DNA from: Paenibacillus sp. FSL K6-1330
GTDB taxonomy: Bacteria; Bacillota; Bacilli; Paenibacillales; Paenibacillaceae
Reading direction: 5' to 3'
NCBI RefSeq assembly: GCF_037976825.1
Contig: NZ_CP150269.1
Location: 1,028,501 to 1,092,500 of the forward strand
Length of the DNA stretch: 64,000 nt
In this document: positions 57,636-64,000 of the stretch, in pieces
Layout of the letters: the number at the start of each line of letters is the position of its first letter
Numbering within the stretch: the first letter of the stretch is position 1
Position numbers and translations under genes: made by a program
Notes under the pieces: model-generated
Seen by the model: the letters and a program-made list of their open reading frames with translations, nothing else
Databases searched by the model: none
Told to the model about the DNA's origin: nothing

Positions 57636-59931
57636 GGAAGGAGGCCATCGGAAGACCAGTATATCCGGAGCCCATAGTGTACCCCATATTTTCGTCTCCC
57701 GATTGTCGCACGGAACGCTTCTTCATCGCATATTGATTACTCTGCCGGTTATGGGACTGCTGTCAGAGTGGCTCTTGCCACTTCGGGATGCAGGGGACAT
57801 GGGCGGCCACCTTATGTTGCAAACCTTATTCATCTGGGCTTTATTCTTGCTGCTTCAAGGATTGTTTACGCTGCGAGGCTGGGTATGGCTGCCGCTGAAC
57901 GCTGTTCTGGTGGTCTGGCTGTGTGCCCGATTGTTTGAATATAGCGATCCGCTGGCTTGGTTATCCGATTATGCTTCGGCTATACTTCCGGGTGACGTTT
58001 CGATATTCGGAAATGTGTGGGAGTTTACTGCCTTAAGCCAGGAGACGAGAACGATCATCCTGCTTGTCGGCTGGGCTATCATGGTATCCGCGGTCCATAT
58101 GCTGGCTTTGTATCGCCGAACCCTGTGGTTGTTTGGCGGTTCGACGCTGGTTTATTTAGCAGTGCTCGAATCTGCCATGGAGGAGAGCGTATACCGTGAT
58201 ATGCTGCGGGCTGTATTGTATATTTTGCTGGCCCAGGGCATGATGCTGATTCTTAAGCTGAAGCAGGAAACCGTTGAGGGGACCCATAGGGGAGCGGACA
58301 TCCCTGAGCCTGTTCGATCCGGCCGCTTGTCTGGGCTGCCTGTGCTTCGCTGGAGTCTGGTGGTGGTGCTTGCTTCCTGTCTAATCGCCGGAATGACCCG
58401 AGTGGGAGGAGCTTTTAGCGAGCCTGCGGCGGGTATGGGATTAACGGTATCCGAAATGGCGGAACGTATGACGGGATGGGGGGATCGGCTCTGGAGAAAC
58501 GCGGAACCGTCGATTCCTGCCTCTCAGGTTGCCGGATACACTTCCGAGGGAAAAGATTTGGGGGGTCCGCTGACGCTGAGTGATGCGTTGTATTTTACCG
58601 CGCAATCGCCTGAACCGACTTATTGGCGGGGGGATACGTATAACCGGTATGACGGACGGAAGTGGGATGCGGATCCTTCCATCCGCAAGCCCGTCAAGCT
58701 ATCCGAAGACCTGAGCCACATCCTGCCCTATTGGGAGCGTCCTTCCGGAGACAGGCTCGTCCAGACACTGACTTTTGAACAAGATACCCCGATCCAGTCC
58801 GTGCTGTCCGGAGGCATTATTACCCGCATAAAGGAGATGCATTTCTCCAAAGAGAGAGGTACACCGAGGCTTGCCGTTGACAGGCTGTCCGAAACGGTAT
58901 CCTTGCAAGGCGAGAGGGCGGTATCCGGTTATACGATAGAAACAGTATATAGTCAGCCGGAGGAGCAGTCGCTCCGCAGTGCAACTAACAACGATCCCGA
59001 ATATATGAAGGAGATGTACCTGCAGCTTCCTGAGGAGCTGCCCCTCAGGGTGAGGGATTTAGCGCAGAAGATCACATTGGACGCTGAGAACAGGTATGAA
59101 AAGGCGAAAGCTATCGAATCCTATTTGGAGAAGAACTATACGTATACGTTGCAAACATCCGTGCCACCGGAGGGCCGGGATTTTACGGATCACTTTTTGT
59201 TTGATACGAAGGAAGGGTACTGCGTTCATTTTGCTACGACAATGACCGTCCTGCTCCGATCTGAAGGCATCCCCGCACGCTACGTGACCGGATTTGCACC
59301 GGGTGAGCGGGTAGCAGGTACGGTTGATCGTTATGAGGTGGCCCAAAAGAATGCGCATGCATGGGTTGAGGTTTTTTTTCCGGGACAAGGCTGGGTGATG
59401 TTTGATCCGACCCCAGGCTTTGGCATCGAGCAGATATCCACTCCTCCGATTGCCGGTGATTTTGGTTCTGCCGGGCTTAAGTACTGGAACAGCATGTGGA
59501 ATTCCATGCTTTACGGCGTCGTTAAAGTACTCTTTTTGATAGCCGCCATCGGTCCTGTGATGTTTGGGGGCGTTCTACTATTGATTCTTCCCATCCTTGT
59601 GGCAGTTGTTTATCAAATGCCGACCGTGCGCCAAAGCTTGACCTTCATGAGGATGGCCAGAACGATAGCGATAAGCAGGCGGGAGGAGCTCGTATCGGCC
59701 TCGGTGTGGGTTTGGGACAAGCTCCAGCGAAGATTTGGAGATGTGGAAAGAGGGCAGACCATGCGTCAATACGTCAATGCTTTGTCGATTGCCGATGTCG
59801 AATTCAGGGCGGAGCTGGAGCAGTTTGCGCAGCGCTGGGAGCGGGCGGCATACCATGATAAACCGTGGTCCCGTACCGAAAAAGTACTCTTTTTACGCCA
59901 ATGTATTCGAATTGTCAAAAAACTGGCATGA
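57607..59931 (+). CDS. TgpA-type membrane protein with transglutaminase-like domain
   Basis: 774 residues from the ATG at 57607, eight bases after ATAGGAGGTG; a GTG three codons earlier is weaker. About six or seven membrane segments lie in residues 35-275 (MLQTLFIWALFLLLQGLFTL, TIILLVGWAIMVSAVHMLAL). A large outer part follows, with the transglutaminase-like core near 510-600: GYCVHFATTMTVLLRSEGIP (Cys), NAHAWVEVFFPGQGWVMFDP (His and Asp), so the triad is complete. One more membrane segment is near 645-670 (LFLIAAIGPVMFGGVLLLIL), with a DUF4129-like tail. The substrate is unknown; a role in the cell envelope as peptidase or cross-linker is likely from family knowledge. Confidence 0.94.
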   Translation: MIEPESSPVREGGHRKTSISGAHSVPHIFVSRLSHGTLLHRILITLPVMGLLSEWLLPLRDAGDMGGHLMLQTLFIWALFLLLQGLFTLRGWVWLPLNAVLVVWLCARLFEYSDPLAWLSDYASAILPGDVSIFGNVWEFTALSQETRTIILLVGWAIMVSAVHMLALYRRTLWLFGGSTLVYLAVLESAMEESVYRDMLRAVLYILLAQGMMLILKLKQETVEGTHRGADIPEPVRSGRLSGLPVLRWSLVVVLASCLIAGMTRVGGAFSEPAAGMGLTVSEMAERMTGWGDRLWRNAEPSIPASQVAGYTSEGKDLGGPLTLSDALYFTAQSPEPTYWRGDTYNRYDGRKWDADPSIRKPVKLSEDLSHILPYWERPSGDRLVQTLTFEQDTPIQSVLSGGIITRIKEMHFSKERGTPRLAVDRLSETVSLQGERAVSGYTIETVYSQPEEQSLRSATNNDPEYMKEMYLQLPEELPLRVRDLAQKITLDAENRYEKAKAIESYLEKNYTYTLQTSVPPEGRDFTDHFLFDTKEGYCVHFATTMTVLLRSEGIPARYVTGFAPGERVAGTVDRYEVAQKNAHAWVEVFFPGQGWVMFDPTPGFGIEQISTPPIAGDFGSAGLKYWNSMWNSMLYGVVKVLFLIAAIGPVMFGGVLLLILPILVAVVYQMPTVRQSLTFMRMARTIAISRREELVSASVWVWDKLQRRFGDVERGQTMRQYVNALSIADVEFRAELEQFAQRWERAAYHDKPWSRTEKVLFLRQCIRIVKKLA

Positions 59932-59950
59932 AAACAAAAGGCCCTCTTTC

Positions 59951-59980
59951 TTGACGGTATGAATTCGGGTTGCGTATAAT
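59951..59980 (+). promoter_or_regulatory. sigma-A promoter of guaA
   Basis: TTGACG (59951-59956) and TATAAT (59975-59980) are 18 bases apart. The transcript would begin about 22 bases before the start codon, too short for a riboswitch. Confidence 0.8.
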
Positions 59981-60009
59981 TAATTTCATTAATCAAGGGA
60001 GGCCCGGTA

Positions 60010-61548
60010 ATGAATAAGCCTAATGAAATCATCGTCGTTTTGGACTTCGGTGGACAGTACAACCAACTTATAGCACGACGCATTCGCGATCTTGGCGTTT
60101 ATAGTGAGCTTCTGCCATACAACACGCCCGCTGAGAAAATCAAAGAACTTTCCCCGCGCGGCATTGTTTTCTCAGGAGGTCCTTCCAGCGTGTATTCCGA
60201 GAATGCACCGCATGTGGACCCAGCCATCTATGATCTGGGACTGCCGATTTTCGGCATTTGTTACGGCATGCAGCTGATGGCTCAACAACTGGACGGAAAA
60301 GTAGAACGTGCTTCGAAACGCGAATACGGTAAAGCCGAATTGGAATTTGCTCCGAACTCGACGCTTGTCAAAGGGATTGAGCAAAAACAAACCGTGTGGA
60401 TGAGTCATGGTGATCACGTGGTATCACTGCCTACCGGCTTTAAGCTGGATGCAGGAACGGAATCCGCTCCGATCGCTGCGATGAGTAACGAGGATAAGAA
60501 GCTGTACGGCGTGCAGTTCCATCCGGAAGTTCGTCACTCCGTCCATGGTAATGAAATGATCAAAAATTTCTTGTACGAAGTGTGCGGTTGTGAAGGCAAC
60601 TGGAGCATGGAGACTTTTATCGAGGACCAGGTTCGTGAAATCCGCGAAGTTGTCGGCGAGCAAAAAGTGCTGTGCGCGCTGAGCGGCGGCGTTGATTCCT
60701 CCGTTGTGGCCATGTTGATTCACAAGGCAATCGGTGATCAGCTGACATGCATGTTCATTGATCATGGACTGCTGCGCAAAGGCGAGGCTGAGAGTGTTAT
60801 GGAAACCTTCGTTGGCAAGTTTGATATGAAGGTCGTTAAGATTGACGCTCAGGAACGCTTCTTGTCCAAGCTGAGAGGCGTAGACGATCCGGAGAAAAAA
60901 CGGAAAATCATCGGCAACGAGTTCATCTACGTATTCGATGAGGAGTCCAGCAAGTTTGATGATTTTGCATTCTTGGCACAAGGCACGCTGTATACCGATA
61001 TCGTGGAGAGTGGTACGGACACGGCGCATACAATCAAATCCCACCACAATGTCGGTGGGCTGCCTGAAGACATGAAATTCACGCTGATCGAGCCGTTGAA
61101 AGCTCTCTTTAAGGATGAGGTTCGTAAAGTCGGCGAGGAGCTTGGTTTGCCGGATGAGATTGTTCACCGTCAGCCTTTCCCTGGACCGGGTCTTGCGATC
61201 CGCGTACTGGGCGAAGTAACGGAGGACAAGCTGCAAATCGTTCGTGATTCCGACTACATCCTGCGCGAAGAAATCGCGAAAGCGGGACTGGATCGCGAGA
61301 TCTGGCAGTATTTCACGGCGCTTCCGAACATGAAGAGTGTCGGCGTAATGGGTGATGCACGTACGTATTCCTACACCGTAGGTATCCGTGCCGTTACCTC
61401 CATTGACGGCATGACAGCGGACTGGGCGCGTATCCCATGGGATGTGCTGGAGAAAATCTCCGTCCGCATCGTGAACGAAGTCGAGAACGTCAACCGTATC
61501 GTGTATGACGTGACGTCCAAACCGCCAGCAACGATCGAGTGGGAGTAG
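60010..61548 (+). CDS. guaA: GMP synthase (glutamine-hydrolysing)
   Basis: 512 residues, normal length; ATG after AAGGGAGG. It makes GMP from XMP, ATP and glutamine. The N-terminal glutamine amidotransferase domain (residues 1-195) shows [11 protein letters not shown], the nucleophile in [12 protein letters not shown] and the pair in [11 protein letters not shown]. The ATP-pyrophosphatase loop is [16 protein letters not shown], and the C-terminal dimerisation domain is complete, ending PPATIEWE. A strong simple promoter precedes it, and a long terminator follows. It is separated from the purine permease with riboswitch by one unrelated gene. Confidence 0.98.
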   Translation: MNKPNEIIVVLDFGGQYNQLIARRIRDLGVYSELLPYNTPAEKIKELSPRGIVFSGGPSSVYSENAPHVDPAIYDLGLPIFGICYGMQLMAQQLDGKVERASKREYGKAELEFAPNSTLVKGIEQKQTVWMSHGDHVVSLPTGFKLDAGTESAPIAAMSNEDKKLYGVQFHPEVRHSVHGNEMIKNFLYEVCGCEGNWSMETFIEDQVREIREVVGEQKVLCALSGGVDSSVVAMLIHKAIGDQLTCMFIDHGLLRKGEAESVMETFVGKFDMKVVKIDAQERFLSKLRGVDDPEKKRKIIGNEFIYVFDEESSKFDDFAFLAQGTLYTDIVESGTDTAHTIKSHHNVGGLPEDMKFTLIEPLKALFKDEVRKVGEELGLPDEIVHRQPFPGPGLAIRVLGEVTEDKLQIVRDSDYILREEIAKAGLDREIWQYFTALPNMKSVGVMGDARTYSYTVGIRAVTSIDGMTADWARIPWDVLEKISVRIVNEVENVNRIVYDVTSKPPATIEWE

Positions 61549-61571
61549 TTTATTTTCTGCTGTACTAAAAC

Positions 61572-61613
61572 AAAAGCCTTCAATCCACATCTGTGGGATT
61601 GAAGGCTTTTTTA
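61572..61613 (+). terminator. intrinsic terminator of guaA
   Basis: AAAAGCCTTCAATCC and GGATTGAAGGCTTTT form a 15-bp stem extended by ACA/TGT with one bulge, then six T. A-rich flanks let it work both ways. Confidence 0.95.
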
Positions 61614-61800
61614 TGTGTGGTTGTACCACACGAACTTTTTCCTGTATTCAATAGACGGATAGATGCCCATGGTTTTATTGTATGCATCTTTTGTGTAATA
61701 AGATCAATAATACGTTAAGGTGCAAATGTTAGGTGCGAGCGTTTAGGAGGTTGAGCCGAGTCCTAAAAGGAAGTTGAACCAAGATCGAGGAGGAAAAAGA

Positions 61801-62739
61801 ATGAAAGCTATCGTCATTGATCGATATGGGGGAAAGGAGGAACTACAGGAAAGAGAAGTACCTACCCCTACACCACAAGCTCATCAGGTCTTAGTTAAGG
61901 TGGCCGCCACCTCGATAAATCCAATTGACTGGAAGCTCCGTGAAGGCTATTTAAAACAAATGATGGATTGGGAGTTCCCGATTATTTTAGGTTGGGATGT
62001 TGCTGGGACAATTTCAGAAATTGGGCACGAGGTAACGGATTGGAAATTGGGAGACGAAGTGTTTGCCCGTCCGGAAACGACTCGTTTTGGCACTTATGCC
62101 GAATATACTTTGGTGGATGAACACCTGCTGGCGCGTAAGCCTGCTGCTATTTCATGGGAGGAAGCCGCATCCGTTCCGCTCGCAGGGCTGACTGCTTGGC
62201 AGGCGCTTTTTACACATGGTGAACTGACCAAAGGAGAGAAGGTATTGATCCACGCAGGCGCAGGCGGTGTTGGGATGTTCGCTATCCAGTTTGCCAAACA
62301 AGCGGGAGCCTACGTTATTACGACCGCTAGTGAGCGTAATCATGAACTGCTGGCTTCACTTGGAGCTGATCAGATTATTGACTATCGCACGACCCCATTT
62401 CAAGATGTATTATCGGATGTGGATGTTGTGTTCGATACGATGGGCGGTGACGTTCAGAAGAACAGTTTTAAAGTGTTGAAAAAACACACCGGGCGAATCA
62501 TATCGATTGTCAGCGATTTTGATGAGGAGCTGGTAAGAGAATACGACGTAACCGCCAAAAATATATGGCTGGATCCCAATGGTCAGCAACTTCAGGAAAT
62601 AGCAGATCTGTTGGAGCAAAAAAAAGTAAGATCAGTAGTGGGAGCTACGTTTCCTTTTTCGCAAAAAGGGCTCTACGATGCCCAGGGATTAAGTGAGACC
62701 CACCATGCTGTCGGTAAAATAGCAATAAGTTTCTCCTGA
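61801..62739 (+). CDS. NADP-dependent quinone-oxidoreductase-type enzyme (MDR family)
   Basis: 312 residues from the ATG at 61801 after GATCGAGGAGG; a longer frame begins nine codons earlier without a site. The GroES-like N-terminal domain (KAIVIDRYGGKEELQEREVP, INPIDWKLREGYLKQMMDW, LGWDVAGTISEIG) is followed by the nucleotide-binding domain with VLIHAGAGGVGMFAIQFAKQ near residue 145 and VDVVFDTMGGDV near 205. No zinc-binding cysteines are present, so it is of the zinc-free quinone oxidoreductase (QOR) type. It would reduce quinones or enones with NADPH. It stands alone between the guaA terminator and the riboswitch. Confidence 0.92.
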   Translation: MKAIVIDRYGGKEELQEREVPTPTPQAHQVLVKVAATSINPIDWKLREGYLKQMMDWEFPIILGWDVAGTISEIGHEVTDWKLGDEVFARPETTRFGTYAEYTLVDEHLLARKPAAISWEEAASVPLAGLTAWQALFTHGELTKGEKVLIHAGAGGVGMFAIQFAKQAGAYVITTASERNHELLASLGADQIIDYRTTPFQDVLSDVDVVFDTMGGDVQKNSFKVLKKHTGRIISIVSDFDEELVREYDVTAKNIWLDPNGQQLQEIADLLEQKKVRSVVGATFPFSQKGLYDAQGLSETHHAVGKIAISFS

Positions 62740-62965
62740 GGAGCACACGATCCCAATTTCTCCCTGCGTGGGAAACAATCCGGTTTCGACTGCTTCTGCT
62801 ACCATCGAGTGAAACACCTCCCGAACGGATTTCAGTGATCATGTGCGCCATATTCCATGGTGTATTTTGTCGTATGTAGTTCAGTTGTCCTAGAATCAAT
62901 AGGTGGCGAAGCATCAATTTCCGAACATTTCTTTAAATTGACAAGCATAATATTCGCTTTTGTTA
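62740..62965. other. gene-free stretch after the oxidoreductase gene
   Basis: I see no coding region or terminator with a clear T-run. A second TTGACA (62938-62943) with a weak TGTTAT 17 bases later may be an extra promoter for the purine permease. Confidence 0.4.
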
Positions 62966-62995
62966 TTGACAAGATTGGGCTTCTCGTCCTAGAAT
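62966..62995 (+). promoter_or_regulatory. promoter of the purine permease transcript
   Basis: TTGACA (62966-62971) and TAGAAT (62990-62995), 18 bases apart. The transcript would begin near 63002, about 33 bases before the riboswitch. Confidence 0.75.
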
Positions 62996-63034
62996 ATGTG
63001 TAGAAACTGACATGACAACTACAAATAACGAGCT

Positions 63035-63102
63035 TTTTCGTATAATCCTGGGAATGGGCCCGGGAGTCTCTACAGGTCACCGTAATGATCTCGCTACGAA
63101 AA
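63035..63102 (+). promoter_or_regulatory. purine riboswitch aptamer, guanine type, variant core
   Basis: P1 is TTTTCGTA (63035-63042) with TACGAAAA (63095-63102). P2 is CCTGGG with CCCGGG, loop AATGGG. The joint J2/3 reads AGTCTCTAC. P3 is AGGTCA with TGATCT, loop CCGTAA. The loop-loop contact (GG with CC) is conserved, and the position that selects the base is C (63094), which means guanine or hypoxanthine type. Differences from the usual form: both loops are one base shorter, and the J3/1 side reads CGCTAC where GACTAC is normal. It precedes a purine permease gene, as expected. Confidence 0.88.
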
Positions 63103-63159
63103 GAAGAGCGGCAATATAATGATGCGGACTCGTCCAGCATTCGAGATATCGGCCTGTTT

Positions 63160-63288
63160 ATGGAGCGCCGCTCCATAAAGCAGCAGCCGGTTATTCGATA
63201 AGGGTGCTGCCTGGCAGCATGCGAATGATTGTTTTGCGGCTCTTTTTTCAAGCGATGGCCCTGGGGATTTATCCTTAGGGTCTTTTTG
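63160..63288 (+). terminator. expression platform of the purine riboswitch, two possible terminators
   Basis: A first T-run (63243-63248) follows GCGGCTC, which can pair with GAGCGCCGC (63164-63171 region, inside the palindrome ATGGAGCGCCGCTCCAT) around a small hairpin TGCTG/CAGCA. A second one is CCCTGGGG (63259-63266) with CCTTAGGG, then TCTTTTTG (63281-63288). The distance from the aptamer (60-180 bases) is larger than in Bacillus xpt, so how ligand binding is passed on is not clear. Confidence 0.55.
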
Positions 63289-63328
63289 TATGTTGTCGGT
63301 CATTAATTTTAAGGGGGATATCTCTACA

Positions 63329-64000
63329 ATGGAGCGTTTCTTTAAACTAAAGGAACACGGAACAAATGTAAGAACCGAGATTATCGCAGGCTTGACGACA
63401 TTTATGACCATGGCTTACATCCTGCTGGTCAACAATCTGTTCCTGGGTCCTGATGGCGCAGGTATTCCGCAGGAAGGCGTATTTTTCGCTACTGCAGTAG
63501 GTGCCGGCCTTGTGACGATGGCGATGGGCTTCTTCGTTAACATTCCGGTTGCGTTGGCACCAGGTATGGGTTTGAACGCATATTTCATGACAGTTGTATT
63601 AAGCTCGAACGGAGCGATTACTTGGCAGGCCGCACTCGGTGCAGTATTTATCTCCGGTATTGTCTTCATTATTCTTACGGTTACCAAAGTCCGCCAAATG
63701 CTGCTGACTGCGGTTCCAAACAATTTAAAGATTGCCATTACGGTCGGTATCGGCTTGTTCATTACCATCGTTGGTCTTAAGCTGGGCAACATCGTGACGG
63801 CTTCCATTAACCCAGGAACGGATATTACTCATCCGGTACCAGGCGGTGCCTTCAATCTTGGTCTTGGGAATTTCATTCAGAACAAAGATACGCTGCTTGC
63901 GATAATCGGGCTGTTCCTGATCGCCATCCTGATGGTTCTCAAATTGAAGGGCGCTTTGCTTATCGGTATCGTGCTGACAACGCTGATTGGTATTCCAATG
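63329..64000 (+). CDS. NCS2/AzgA-type purine permease, 5' part
   Basis: 224 codons to the window edge; the family usually has about 430-450 residues. ATG after AAGGGGGA. The sequence begins MERFFKLKEHGTNVRTEIIA, GLTTFMTMAYILLVNN, then PVALAPGMGLNAYFM, characteristic of the PbuG/PbuO (AzgA) branch, and VPNNLKIAITVGIGLFITIV. Five or six membrane segments are visible in the part present. It carries hypoxanthine, guanine or adenine with protons. The riboswitch in its leader should turn it off when guanine is plentiful. Confidence 0.93.
   Translation, partial: MERFFKLKEHGTNVRTEIIAGLTTFMTMAYILLVNNLFLGPDGAGIPQEGVFFATAVGAGLVTMAMGFFVNIPVALAPGMGLNAYFMTVVLSSNGAITWQAALGAVFISGIVFIILTVTKVRQMLLTAVPNNLKIAITVGIGLFITIVGLKLGNIVTASINPGTDITHPVPGGAFNLGLGNFIQNKDTLLAIIGLFLIAILMVLKLKGALLIGIVLTTLIGIPM

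Noticed and set aside
59940..60009. Purine riboswitch or PurR box before guaA
   Set aside because: The leader is only about 22 bases and shows no fold or box; the promoter looks plain.
63094..63411. 105-codon frame on the minus strand over the riboswitch platform
   Set aside because: It runs against a structured leader and the permease gene and has no start signal.

Overview
This window looks like chromosomal DNA of a Paenibacillus species (Firmicutes, Bacillales). The reasons are strong AAGGAGG-type ribosome binding sites, moderate GC content, intrinsic terminators behind most genes, sugar ABC importers each paired with a YesM/YesN-type two-component system, an S-layer-anchored modular GH10 xylanase, and proteins tailed with copper-amine-oxidase-like stalk domains. 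Species level cannot be decided from sequence alone. I see no rRNA, tRNA, CRISPR array, prophage or intact insertion sequence.

Layout. 1-1.8 kb (minus): a lipase-type protein cut by the window edge, a small lipoprotein gene and a broken second copy of that lipoprotein; this resembles a secreted-lipase toxin with lipoprotein immunity. 1.9-8.6 kb: a DUF2935-superoxide dismutase fusion, a membrane-anchored alpha/beta hydrolase, a divergent IclR regulator, a 51-residue protein and aconitase. A GTTTCAY-N3-RTGAAAC dyad occurs in front of both iclR and aconitase. 8.8-18 kb (plus): an amidase_6 protein, D-Ala-D-Ala ligase, a DUF2584-like gene overlapping UV endonuclease UvsE, an inositol-phosphatase-family enzyme, two small proteins, an SGNH esterase with a stalk domain and an SLC13 permease.

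18.2-24.9 kb: sugar importer module 1 (kinase, regulator, two permeases, binding protein). 25-30.5 kb (minus): an ECF sigma/anti-sigma pair between two copies of a ~140 bp terminator-bearing repeat, an aminoglycoside 6-adenylyltransferase, glutamate-1-semialdehyde aminomutase and an LCP cell-wall protein. 30.6-34.6 kb (plus): Bcp peroxiredoxin, a polysaccharide deacetylase with a stalk domain, and yjlC-ndh. 34.9-41.5 kb: importer module 2. 41.8-55 kb: module 3, in regulator-kinase-regulator order, then a LipO-type binding protein, two LplB/LplC-type permeases and a 1477-residue xylanase, which suggests xylan-fragment sensing, uptake and degradation. None of the three importers brings an ATPase, so a shared MsmX-type ATPase elsewhere is implied. 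Cre-like sites precede two binding-protein genes.

55.3-64 kb: a MoxR-DUF58-transglutaminase operon, guaA with a short unregulated-looking leader, a zinc-free quinone-oxidoreductase-type enzyme, and a purine riboswitch with an unusual core in front of a purine permease cut by the right edge.

Most genes are ordinary. The points most worth a second look are the lipase/lipoprotein locus, the shared IclR-type operator, the divergent LCP/bcp promoters that share one -10 box, the repeats bracketing the sigma module, the two-regulator xylan module and the variant riboswitch.
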